Assembly (NCBI GenBank): GCA_000469685.2
Contig: LS997567.1
Location: 6,031,374-6,095,373 of the forward strand
Reading direction: 5' to 3'
Origin: Haemonchus contortus
Taxonomy: Eukaryota; Nematoda; Chromadorea; Rhabditida; Trichostrongylidae
Length of the DNA stretch: 64,000 bases
The notes beneath the pieces were generated by a model that was not told where the DNA came from, made no database searches, and saw nothing but the letters and a program-made list of their open reading frames with translations. Positions 34,531-45,333 of the stretch are shown piece by piece; the stretch's first letter is position 1, and each line of letters begins with the position of its first letter. The position numbers and the translations under genes were made by a program.

Positions 34531-35999
34531 TCTCAGACTCTGTAATTCCTGTTCGTTCCTGTCTTGACTGTCTCCACGGAGACTCCTTCTCGACTCTGAC
34601 AGGACTGGCATACGGAAAGCAACGCTACCGGGCCCGAGCAACCTTTTCACGACTACCTCATTGAAGCAAAAAATGGTGAAATCTAGAAATCCAAACTTCT
34701 GTCTAGGGTAGCTTGAGCTGCAGCAACCTTGTCATTGCTCCAGCTCATCAGTACGTGGTAAACCCAACACCTGATGCTGTATGTTATTGATAGCGACCGA
34801 AAGGTATTACACTTCGAATTCCTCGGTCCCTCAAGCGGACTTTATGAGGACAGTCAACAGAACTCAGTCATTTTTGTGCTAATTGTGAGGAGTTCAAAGC
34901 GTTGTCTCATCCCGCACAGTGTGTTAACTGCTGGCTCAATTCTTATGGACAGCTTTGATTACTTACCAGTAGCTGAGTAGCTCTTATTCAGCTCACCTGT
35001 ATAGCTCACAGTCAATAAAATTGAGCCACCTGCTTGGGTTCTTCAGAGGACTGAAAAGATGTCTTGAGCATCCACTCTCATACCTCCACCTCCATTTTGA
35101 GCTAAATCCTTCAAAGAAGTTCGACTCTAGGAATCGGTGGCTCGTGATACTAGTGATGTATTCGGCTGGCGTACTTTATAAGGTCTCTGAAAGATTAACT
35201 GGTCAAGAGACTTGGTTTTTGAGTTGCCATGTTGAGAGTGTATTATAATTTCCTCTGCTATTTGCAGAGGGATAGGTAGGTACTGTATTAAGCAAGCCAT
35301 GCCCACCGTCAGCAGAGGGGGCATTTCTCTGCTCAAGAAAGTCCGAGAGGAGGTACTGGTGAATCCTTAGCATCTTCGTGGTTAACAGCAGAACAAGTAA
35401 ACAGATTTTGATTGTCTCTTCGTCCTCCAGTAATACTAGACTATTAAATAAACTTTTATATAACTCCTGATAGAGGAGTTCTCTTAAAATGCAGTGGAAA
35501 AAGAAGTGGAGCCAGTTATGCCGTTCAGCAGAGACCTGACCTGAATCGCTCTGCAGTTCCACAAATGTTCAATCGAACAGGTCTTGGAATAACGTTTTTT
35601 CTTCCAAATGAATGCACTTTCTAGTCGCTCTTCCAGCTGTCACATTAGACAGTCCATTTGGGTAGGCAAATTGGAGCGAGAGTTTAAGAGATAGGCGTAA
35701 TGATTGCTGTCGATTTTCGTTTTGAATTCTTTTCACGTTGTCTCGCTCTCTACCTCCAAAACCCAGCACTTTCCCGTTTCAGCTATGCTGTCATTCTTAA
35801 GGCTTTTTCGAAATGAAGCACTTATTTGTTCCACTACCAGTTACTCAAAAACGATTGCTAGTGATCTTGTTGATTTTATCGAGTAACAAAAACCACCTCC
35901 TTCTAGAGTAAATCGATCCGGAATTCAAAGTATGGCTGACTTTTTCCTGCGTGATTCCCCTTGCACAGTTACTTCATCACTTGAAGTGAAGAGCAACGT

Positions 36000-36280
36000 C
36001 TTTGGGCCTTAATCAAACCCGTCGGAGAGATGCGCCCCGCATTCGACTTCCTTTCAGAATCGCAGTAGCGTATTGAATGCGGATGTGGCCTTTACAATGA
36101 TTCGCGGTGGCCAACCGATTTACAGGTCAAAGCTTTTATCCTTCCAGACGAGTCTGGTACCAGTTTATCGACCCCGAAGGGATGGAAGGCCTAATTGGCG
36201 TAGATGGATATCGACCGGGATAGGAACCTCCGGCCATGCATGTGTGATAATGCACCACTAGCCACTACACCACCTCCACC
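36000..36280 (-). repeat. tRNA-derived SINE, well kept
   Basis: Minus strand: GGTGGTGTAGTGGCTAGTGG, GCATTATCACACATGCATGG, a degraded B box (GAGGTTCCTATCCCGG), GGCCTTCCATCCCTTCGGGG, TGGTACCAGACTCGTCTGG, AAAAGCTTTGACCTGTAAAT, GGCCACATCCGCATTCAATA, GGAAGTCGAATGCGGGGCGC and a GATTAAGGCCCAAAGACG tail. Confidence 0.9.
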
Positions 36281-37799
36281 CCATTTGATTACTTACAAGC
36301 AATTTTGGAAGACGAGATGTGATGTAAACTGTGGACTATTTCTGTCGAAGTGTCCCCTCCAAAACGGGCTGTCTTACGGTTGTGAGATCGGAATCCCTCA
36401 ACTCACGCTTCCAGACGTAATTGTGGGAGAAAAAGTCATGAAGTGGGTTTCCTTGGGTCAAAGGTTATCCCAGAAGGTTCCACTCCGATACCAACTCAGA
36501 TCAGTTGGGTCTCAGCTGTCATTTTTCAGATAACTTTGCGAGAATTTCAAAAAATATTCCTATCTACAAGGTTTTTTTTCTCTAGGATGCGCCTCCGTTT
36601 ACCTTGATGTAGTAGTTCCAGTAAGAGTCATTACAAAACCGAACTGTGAACATCACCAGGAATTTCCAAAGCAAATTACCGCCACTTTTTGTTTCAGATA
36701 TCGATCTCGTGCAACAGGTTTCATTCGATTATTGATCAGTCAGACGTCATTTTGTCAAGTTCCACATCACTCCACTGTCCCCACTCATGGCATCTCGTTT
36801 ACCTTCTTGCTTTCAGAGCGGTGCAGCCCTATAGAAGGTCTTTTGCAGAGGCGCCTTACAAAGTTTAATTGTCTGTAATGTAAAGACAATGTTCCAGTAC
36901 AGTTCTGTTACTTTGTTGTTCTTTTGATGCCCTTTGTACGATTCGTGCAGTACATTAGAGTTGACATATGGAATGAAATCGAGTATAGGCATAAATTTGA
37001 AGTAAATGAGATTATCAGTCCGGTTCCACTAAAAATTTCCCCGGAAATGCTACTGTCTAAATGTCTGTCTCGTTCTGAGAAGTTGAAAAAACGTCTACCG
37101 AGAAATCGAGAGAAAAGCGGTTTAGGGGTGGTGGGTTCCGATGACGCCTATTAACTTAAGAGCTAGAAAGGCAATTCCTCATGAGATTACACCACCCTAC
37201 AGCCCTTCTCTGAATGTGACACTACTTCCTGATTTGCCTGATTCTAAGAAAGACTCCTCATTCCCCACCCTCTTTCCTAACTATAATGGAATCAGCGACA
37301 CCTCTGATTTGACCAAAAATGGGGGGGGGGGCACTCGGCCATAGAAGAGTTCTACGGAATAGCTCCTTCAGATCAGATAGGGGTCAATTCAAGGGGTGAT
37401 CGCTGAATCAAAAGGCGAGAAAGAAAGTTCAGCATTGAAATGTACATTTAGAAAAGAACCGTTTCAATTCCGCTTTGTAAGTAACAAAGTAGTATTTGAG
37501 AACTGATCTATCCTTTTTTTAATACAGTTTTGATGGACAGTAACGTTCACTCATCTATTTCGCCAAATGATCCCTGAACATTTCCAGTCATAAAAGGATA
37601 TCTCTGACGATACACATTCCATTCGCGTTTCGGGTTTCGGATCAACGCCGTTGGGGATTCATTGTTTCACCTTTCTCCATCGTTTCCTCATGTCCGCAAC
37701 CGCGGCTACTCGTCTATTCTTTGCACAGCGAATCAGCGAATGATGACTCTGTTATCGAAGTTTAAGTATACTAGTTACCGTTCGTTAACTGAGGGGAGG

Positions 37800-38135
37800 T
37801 TTCTACCCCGTTTTGCATTCTGGAAAACTTTTCCCCAGTAACAGCGCGCCTACCTGGTCGCACAGAAAGGTTCTGGTTATTCCTAGAACTCGGATGTGGA
37901 GTGAGTGACCATCTAGGTATTACAAAATTGATTTTAGTAATTAACTAGTTTCCTCGTATTAGTAATCCTTTTCTATTTGAGAAATGTTCCCTTCCTTGGT
38001 CTACCTTCTGAAATTTTTTCCTACCCTGACAGCGCCCTCGATTACTCACGTAGGAGTTCTGTATATTCCTAGGTCTCGGTTGTGAAGTGAATGGCTCTGG
38101 AGGTATGACGTAACTGTTGCTAGTAATTACTCTGC
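37800..38135. repeat. Two diverged tandem units of about 180 bp
   Basis: Both units keep the order CTACC...TTTT/TTC, CAGCGC(G)CC, GGTTCTG or GAGTTCTG, TATTCCTAG, CTCGG(A/T)TGTG(G)AGTGA, then GAGGTAT or CTAGGTAT. Confidence 0.45.
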
Positions 38136-39239
38136 TTATGCCCTTGTTTACATATTTATAATGTGGGCAATACCCTACTGAGAAGCCATCTACTGCGAGC
38201 AGGTGATAAACTTATAAGTCAATGATTAAGGGGAAACTTTATAGATACTTTTGCATGAGGCCAATTGTTGACTGGATTCGTCAACTTCGTGATTTCTTCA
38301 GAATGGCCTGCTATAAGCGATTTCGTTCCTATGATTCCTTTGGAAGCTTTGTTTTTATTTTTTCCTATTTTCAAAAAAATTTTGTTTTATCCCCCCTTAA
38401 CTCTAGATTTTTTATTCTTTTTTTTTTGTTTAAAACGTATACCTTTCTGATTTTGACTTCTCCTAGAAATTCGTATGATTTTCACAGCTGTTTAAATAGT
38501 GTTCCATGAGTCCAACCTTCTAAAAATACACTGAACTGACAAGTACTTGTCGTTTTGAATTATGTGAACTGTATGACCATAATTTTTTTTTGGTAAGAGC
38601 ACTCCGTATGGTGTTCCCACGTGAGTCTCGGAGCTTTCTACAGAAATAGAAATTCTTTGCATATGTCGAAAAGGTTCGGATCCAAGGAATGAGTGAACAG
38701 CTAGAATAATCTGAGCGGAACCGCGATTTCAAGCTCTTTCATAGTCTGAAGATTTGTCTGGTGGCCTTGGGAGTTGCACTATTGGGCAGTCGACGATCTT
38801 TCTCCATACTTTCTAATAGTACTATTGGTTTATTACCTAGTCTATCCACATCGGCAATCTTTCGAAAATTACTTTCATTACTGACCTTTGATCTTTAGTA
38901 TCCTGTTGTCGGGCAGAAGGAGCTACAATTTTTAGACAACACACTTTGTAGTAGCACGTGTTGACGGAGATTTGCTCAGGTGAATTTCGTTCGCCTCGAA
39001 TGCCCGCCTCCTCATTTGTTTAGGTGGGCGGTTCACCGTAAACAGAAGTACTGCATTTACTGGCGGGTGCCTCCAGGAACTATTTTGCTGGCAGCCTATG
39101 GTTACTTGGGGGCCGGAATGGTTTGTTACGGCTAGTGTCTAGGGGCTGTTGCTGATCCCACGAAGACGTGGAACCCACAATCGAAGTCTTCCTTCTCATC
39201 AGGCTGGCCTACGAACATTACTTACGCTCTGCACGGACT

Positions 39240-39429
39240 TAGCTCAGAATCTAAGGTGGAGTTTAATTAGTTGACAAAGAAAGCCCTCGAAACAGATGAA
39301 ATTCTGCGTTTCAAAGAGGAGCGGAGCCGATCAACTCCTGAAGAAGGGGCGTCGACATCACCTTTACTCTTCTAGGATTCAGCTAGTTCAGAACCTGAGG
39401 TGGAATTTAATTAGTTGACAAAGAAACCT
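39240..39429. repeat. 46-bp direct repeat, copies 144 bp apart
   Basis: TAGCTCAGAATCTAAGGTGG and TAGTTCAGAACCTGAGGTGG each continue with (A/G)TTTAATTAGTTGACAAAGAAA. About five mismatches. Confidence 0.75.
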
Positions 39430-41189
39430 GGGAATTTGGTGGAAATTTACTCTCGGTCGGTTCCTGTAGTGCCTCTAGGGCTGATACACTCAGGAAACAC
39501 TGTAGAACCTCATCTATCGTCAATTCTCTGAGGAATTTTCATCGTCAACATATACAGCGATCCCGTTAGGTACTACGCAGCAGTGCTGCTACCTCAGGGA
39601 GGGCCCATGAAGGAAGAAGTTTTAGACCGAAAACTAGCTGAGTCGAGCGAGTCTTCCGTCGCTCCATGGTGAATCAAATTGTATCAGACACTGTGCGGGG
39701 ACGGACCATTCTCTACAAGGCACGCATGCATGGCGCATCCTGGGATATGACTGACCAACTAGAAACCTTGATAATTATTCTCTCTTTCGTCATGATTTCG
39801 TGGAATTTGGAAGGCGCTAGACAGGGATGGAAGACGATTTTTTGGAAGGATCAGTTCGCACTTGCTGACGCCACACATTCCTGTGGAATCATCGGTGGCG
39901 TCAATGTCAGAGACATTTTCACGGACTTTTTGCCTCACAACCCACAGAAAGGGTCACAGTCAATAAAGAATCCATCGGCAGACTACTACAAATCCATTTA
40001 GGTTGTAGTTTTCTTCAACACTTTGACTCAGTTTAGTTGCTACCACTTTAACTCACGGTTCACGATAAAAATGGTTTCTGAGCCCTCGTATACCATATCT
40101 GGCGCTATCCAGTCGGAAAACGGTGTGCATTTAACTAGTAATACCACATCGTAAAATTTAGCCCAGTTCCATATTTTGCTATTTTGCTTATCAATCAATC
40201 TTTGTTATGTGTAATCACACGTTCATCACTTCTGTTTTCTTTAACATTCGTCACAACCGCGCTGACCGGTGTTAAAAACTCAGGGAACAGGGAATTTTGT
40301 AGTTTCAACCAAGTTCATTCAGGTGTTCGTAATCTGTATGAAAACGATGGATTCCGCACATTTTCCAACAAATGGTAGACCAAAAACTTCCCCTCCTTCG
40401 AACGAGGTGTTGACGAGGAAAAGTGTATGGGTGGTAAAAAAGAGCAAATCGATAGGGATCCTGAAAAATAAGACCATTTTTGAAGTAGTCATGCAATCCC
40501 ATCCTATACGGATTTCCCTTGAAGAGCTTCTTCGAACAGGTGGAAAAAATCATATATGAATGGAAATCAACTGAAAAATGGGTCACGGCTCCTGAAGTGC
40601 AGTTGTGAGCTCAAGTCGAAGGAGCTCTTTTGCTCCGATGAGCACTAGGACAAGGTCCTGCTCAGTCTAGGATAGCTAGGTGTCTACACAAATGCAAAAG
40701 CATGTTTCTTCTTATGTCTGGGACGGAATGTTTATGTTTTTCATGTTTATTTCACTGCATGCAGTGGAATACAAGAATACTGCAAGAGTTTGGTCACTTT
40801 TTCATAAAAGTACTCTACTCTTACTAACTTTCTGTAGAACAGTTGTTTCCAATGATCTATATTGCAGAACCATGTCCCACAATGTGTAAAGAAGGAGTAC
40901 TTTTCCCTTTGTTCACACCTCTGAAGGTTCCAGTGTTTCCGAATGTTGTCCATCAAGAGCAAACTCGCGAGATATACGGATCACTAGATAATGTAACGCT
41001 GCTAGATACATCTCTTTGCGGTACAGGCCATCATGCCGATGAATTTTGTGACGCATTAATGTGTGCTACTTTATACCTCTCGACAGGTGCCAGTTGGTCT
41101 GTCGGTGCGTGGGTTTGACTGGAAATTCATAACCTCCATCACAAATGGCTAGGAAGTTCAGATTTAGTAAAAGAACAGAAAGCAGGATG

Positions 41190-41455
41190 GTCTACGGTGG
41201 ATGGCAGGACTGGACTCCGCCTACGGGGGGTGGGGCTAGCACAAAAATTTTAACTCAGACAAACCGCTGGAATTTGGTGGGAGTAGAGGAGACGAGATGG
41301 GAACACTGATGATGGTTGGCAGGGGCTGTTATTTTCTCGAGATCGGCGAATTTACTTGATTTTTTCACTACTGATAAACTGTTCCCAACCTATATTTCCG
41401 CTTTTGACTAAAAGGGGTTACCTTAGAATTATTGTGAACTGCGCCCTTAAAGGGC
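41190..41455 (+). repeat. MITE-family copy with right end
   Basis: CTACTGATAAACTGTTCCC and the end GGGGTTACCTTAGAATTA then TTGTGAACTGCGCCCTTAAA match the family end at 6900-6945 and 50720-50750. Confidence 0.5.
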
Positions 41456-41899
41456 CTCCCAGTAACGTCAACTGGTAAATGGTGGCTGTTTGTTGGAAGA
41501 ATGCTAGATCGGTTCCAAAAGTCCATAAATCTGTCATTATCGTCTACGTGATTCTTATTAATCTGGCACAGCTAAAGGCGTTGCCGTCACCTATAATTTA
41601 CTCGGTTCAGCGATCAAACCCAATCTAGACCACCGCAGTTCTCCGTTCTTCTAGTTCAGCTTTGTTCCTTTTTGTTCTGTCTTAGAAGTTTCCCCTTTCA
41701 AGCTTTCCTTGATGAGGTGACCGGCAAGGGACGACATTACTTACAACTGCAATACTCTCAGTTTACTTACCTAATCCATGCTAGATTCGGGCTCCAGTCA
41801 TACGTGCAGTAGTGCACGAAATAGCGCTTCCCATCTCCGTATACTTAGTCGAAGGGGAACTAGAACGATATCTGCTGAAATTATGAATTTCATAGTGAG

Positions 41900-42740
41900 G
41901 TTAAGAATATCGAGGGAGTAGTGAAGAAGACAAAGAACATCCGGCTCCGCGCTCACCTTTTCGACACTGCCGGACACGTTATGCGATATAGTGATGACCG
42001 TTGGACCAGGGCGGTTACTGACTGGATCCCTCGGGACATCAAACGAACTCCAGGAAGGCCGCCAACGATATGGTCAGACTTCTTCGCGAAAGCTCTGAAA
42101 GAAAGGAATGTTGAACCTCGTGTCCCTGAAGCGAGAACGATTCACTGGACCACTCTGGCTCGTGACAGGGACGAATGGAGACGTTACTGGCGCCCGCTCG
42201 AGGAAGTCGATGATCAACGTGATGACAGGTGATACAGATGATAGTGAGGTTCGCGGTAGCATACCAAATTAGTGGTACAACCCAAGACGTGTCACACTTA
42301 TCGTACTTTCAGTCATTGAGTGCGACTCTGCGGGACTGCTAGGTTTTCCTCTGGGTAGACGATGGTGATTCACTTACGGGTGTTTGAAAAGAAAGAACGG
42401 AAGAAATGAAATGATGGAGAATCAAGGGAGACGGGGCAGTAGGAACGGTTATGTGTAATAAATCCGCCGCAAGCGGCTGTCGCGGACCATTGGCCTCGTT
42501 ATAACAGTTCTAACGTTCTTTATACAACTATGCGATTATTACTTTTAGCATGATTCTACTGTTGGGTCTTTTGATTCTTTATGATGATACCACTGTTACT
42601 TCTCTTGTTCCTTTATTTCTTACTTGCTGCTGCATTCTGTTACATTCCTTCGCGCGCGGCGTCTCTCTCGCGCCACGACGCGACAATTTCGATTCTACTG
42701 CACCATGCCCGGGAATAAAGGATGTTACATCTTAACATTA
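41900..42740 (+). mobile_element. 5'-truncated RTE-like non-LTR retrotransposon
   Basis: Contains the C-terminal reading frame (41921-42232) and about 500 bp after it. That flank has GATGATACCACTG and CCGGGAATAAAGGATGTTAC near 42585 and 42710, which may be the element's 3' UTR. The 3' limit is inferred, not shown by a target duplication. Confidence 0.55.
41921..42232 (+). pseudogene. C-terminal end of an RTE-like retrotransposon endonuclease/reverse transcriptase
   Basis: About 103 open codons end in a stop and carry [19 protein letters not shown], then [11 protein letters not shown], then [20 protein letters not shown]. This is the well-known C-terminal tail of RTE-type non-LTR elements of nematodes. 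The reverse transcriptase core is absent: the frame has no RTE similarity before about 41900, so the copy is 5'-truncated, as is usual for target-primed insertion. Related minus-strand fragments lie at 48293-48385 and at 52886-53500. Confidence 0.88.
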
Positions 42741-42972
42741 TAGTGTTCATCATCGTACCTGCGAAGAGGAAGCACATTTTCACTGAGCTACTACCTCTTT
42801 TCGTTTTCACATTTCATCATTGTCACTCATTTTTATCTATAGTTCCACTCGAGATGAATCTTGTTGCATCCATGTTCGACTCTCGATAAATCTTGGTGTA
42901 GCTTTGCATTGATGTTATAAGACTTTTTTAAAACCTGCTGCAAAGATGTTAAATAAGTTCTTATCAACTTAC

Positions 42973-42997
42973 GTTTCGGCGTAATCGCCTTCTTCAG
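42973..42997 (-). ncRNA. Hammerhead-ribozyme-like motif (PLE type), left arm
   Basis: Minus strand: CTGAAGA, extra A, GGCG-ATTA-CGCC stem-loop, GAAAC then GTA as possible cleavage triplet. Stem I could pair GGCT before the motif with AGTT after it (two Watson-Crick pairs plus G-U pairs). Activity is not shown. Confidence 0.45.
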
Positions 42998-43061
42998 AGC
43001 CTTTAGGAACAGCCGGTCGTTTGGTCGACCGCCGCTAAACGAAAGGCTTTTCCTAAAGGCT

Positions 43062-43089
43062 CTGAAGAAGGCGATTACGCCGAAACGTA
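43062..43089 (+). ncRNA. Hammerhead-ribozyme-like motif (PLE type), right arm
   Basis: Same core as in the left arm on the plus strand. Here the base after GTAA differs (T instead of G), which weakens stem I, so this arm is the less likely to be active. Confidence 0.4.
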
Positions 43090-43157
43090 ATTTGATAAGA
43101 ACTTATTTAACATCTTGGCAGCAGGTTTTAAAAAAGTCTTATAACGAATCTTGTTGC

Positions 43158-45322
43158 CTCTTTGCGCAAACCTTCCTGGCTAGTTGTCTCGCTCCGCCAT
43201 GGAATTTTGTTGTCTTAGTGGTTAGATGTCTCGAAACGCACCAAGTTTGTCAACGGTTCAGCTTGATTCCTTGATTCTTGGGCTACTTAGCAAAAGAATT
43301 TTACCTGAATTCTAGTTCTATAACAACGAGTATCGATCGATGATCCAAAAGAGGAGTCGAATTTTACTTATTTTCTCATAGGTTTCTGTCAATATTTGAC
43401 AGCCAATACGAAAGTCAACAGGTCTTTTCCCTTATTCTGTAATTAGAAGCTGTTTTTCCTACTTTGTAATCTCTCTTCAACCTCCATTTCATTAACGCTA
43501 TGTATATCCCACAGTTAAGCTGTCATCCGGCCACAGAGGCTATTGAGTATTCCGAAAGTAGTCACAGTTCCAATATTCCGATCTCCTCCCGTCAACCAAC
43601 CATTCTGTCAGTAAAGGATCATTAATAATACTACAAAAATCCTTCTAGACAAGTCACATGCCCTGATAATGGCTTCGCTACAATTTGAGAAACCAAATTA
43701 GTCTGGCTATGCGTGTCCAATTCGCACGAATCATTTATAACCCCATGAGTTCGTCAAGTTCAATGTCCAGTTTTTGTATGGACAGACGGCTACAAAGCCA
43801 GAGAAGCGATTGGCGCCTCCTTCATTGACGTTGCTTCGGAAGCCCCAGATTCGTTTCAGACCAACAATCAGTTATTCTATCGACTTACTTTCGATAAAGG
43901 AGCCGCCTTTTACTCTATTCAAGTAATACCGAGCCCTACTGTCTCTACCCTTTGTGGTTACCACTTGATCACAGAGGAGCCTCAGGTGTTGACGGCCAGA
44001 GTGATTTTCATGCTGCTGAGTCAGAAAGAATTGTAATTACATCTCATCACCACTCATTATTCAATTTTCATGTTTGAGAAGCTTCATAATCTCTAACTTT
44101 TATTCTCGGTACGCAGACTCACGTTATTAAAGTAGCCTCATAACTTATTCTAATCATGCAGGTCTTGCAATCTCACTTTTGAAGCTTTTATCGTTTGTTG
44201 TTTTTGTTTGTTATTCGTGATAATTTTAATGTTTTAATATACTACAGTATGTGGTATTATACACTATCCGATGATTTTTTCCTGTAATATGGACGATCTG
44301 TTGCTTCCTACTCTGCTAACCCAAACATCCCGTTTTGATAAGGACCAAAGTGAGGATTCAGAAGCGTTTAGATAGGGAATTCGTTTTATCCATGGAACAC
44401 TTTATCTATTGAGCCGATAAAGTTAGATGGCATTGCGGAAGAGATAGCTCAAAAATTGCTTTACTTGTTGGGAAAACATGGTTCCATGAATAGAATTATA
44501 GACAGATTTTCGAAATAACACCATCACAAGAGGGTCCCGTTGCTTTATCTTACTAGTCTTTTTGAATAGGCGGAGTGTTCACGGTGGGCGAGGTTTGACC
44601 ACAGTAATGCACGTTTGCGCTCATATCTTTTACAGTACCATTTGTAGTATCGAAAAATATATTATCATAGTATCGAAATAAAAAGGAAAATCAGTGAGCA
44701 GCGTATCGAGTTACCAATCTTATCTGGAGGTTTCTTCGTGGTCGCACTTGTTTTGGTTGGACGATAAAGACTTCTTGGAAGGCTTATTTCACCAGAGCGA
44801 CAAGCTCGTTTGTTCCAGGCTTTTATATCAATCAGGAATGATAAGGATTAAAGTCATAGTCAAAACATATTTCCAATATTCTAGGCAATTTCGGCCAGTG
44901 AGACAAAATATAGCACAGTCATTTAGAGATGAGTCAACAAAGAGGAATCTATTTCTGTTATTTACAGAAAGCCCCAGCAGATTTGACCAGGGTCTTCACT
45001 CTTTTATCTTCTGCTCGCAAGTGCCTCTAACCAACCTTTGTAATCCATGGCTTGGTGAAAATTTGAACCGTCTGAACTTTGGCTTACTGTGCAAACCAGT
45101 ATAGGTTCACTGTACGAAAATTTATGCTTATTTTTTCGTTAGGAGCCCTTATAAAAGGACTCCATCACTTGGTTCTTATGTCTTTCAAAGATAAGATCGT
45201 CATTACTCTTCTAATTCAGGGCTCTTCTTGACTTTTTTTTTTAACTTTTCTGGACCAGTTTCTTTCTGAATCACCGTATTGAAGTATCGTAACTTTGCAG
45301 CTAAAACACCCTCAAAACGCAT
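43158..45322. other. Upstream of the chemoreceptor gene; no gene recognised
   Basis: The 136-codon frame at 44694-45104 has no family resemblance, signal peptide or matching splice context that I can see. No repeat family of this window is present. Confidence 0.45.
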
Positions 45323-45330
45323 AATTGCAG
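45323..45330 (+). promoter_or_regulatory. Probable spliced-leader acceptor of the srab gene
   Basis: AATTGCAG ends three bases before the ATG at 45334. No coding exon is recognisable upstream, so this acceptor most simply takes a spliced leader. Confidence 0.5.
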
Positions 45331-45333
45331 ACA

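Larger units (their letters stand above)
36281..41180. other. No gene recognised; low-level repeats only
   Basis: Two diverged units of about 180 bp lie side by side at 37800-38135. A 46-bp direct repeat occurs at 39240-39285 and 39384-39429. There is a G10 run at 37321-37330. The 111-codon frame at 39666-40001 and the 91-codon frame at 40843-41118 show nothing recognisable. Confidence 0.45.
42868..43145. mobile_element. Palindromic Penelope-like (PLE) derivative with hammerhead-like cores in both arms
   Basis: Flanked by the 12-bp direct repeat GAATCTTGTTGC (42856-42867 and 43146-43157). A 46-nt unpaired tail (42868-42913) precedes two inverted arms of 96 bp (42914-43009 and 43050-43145), with a 40-nt centre. 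Each arm holds TCTGAAGAAGGCGATTACGC followed by CGAAACGTAA, outward on opposite strands: CTGAAGA at 43062-43068 with GAAAC at 43082-43086, and the mirror at 42997-42991 with 42977-42973. That gives the CUGANGA and GAAA boxes of a hammerhead around a 4-bp stem II (GGCG/CGCC). One extra A sits between box 1 and the stem. PLE terminal repeats are known to carry minimal hammerheads of this form. No protein-coding part is present. Confidence 0.7.

Noticed and set aside
35203..35769. 119- and 66-codon frames on the minus strand
   Set aside because: Leu-rich but with no motif I can name and no exon boundaries that join them; not reported as a gene.
39330..39365. CTGAAGAAGGGGCGTCGAC and other CTGAAGA occurrences as further hammerheads
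   Set aside because: None is followed by a stem and a GAAAC box at the right distance.
39666..40001. 111-codon plus-strand frame
   Set aside because: No homology that I recognise and no splice or start context.
42542..42735. 61-codon hydrophobic frame after the RTE end
   Set aside because: It lies in the likely 3' UTR of the retrotransposon; hydrophobicity follows from the T-rich sequence.
44694..45104. 136-codon frame just upstream of the srab gene
   Set aside because: No family resemblance, no signal peptide, no splice context; could be chance in AT-rich DNA.
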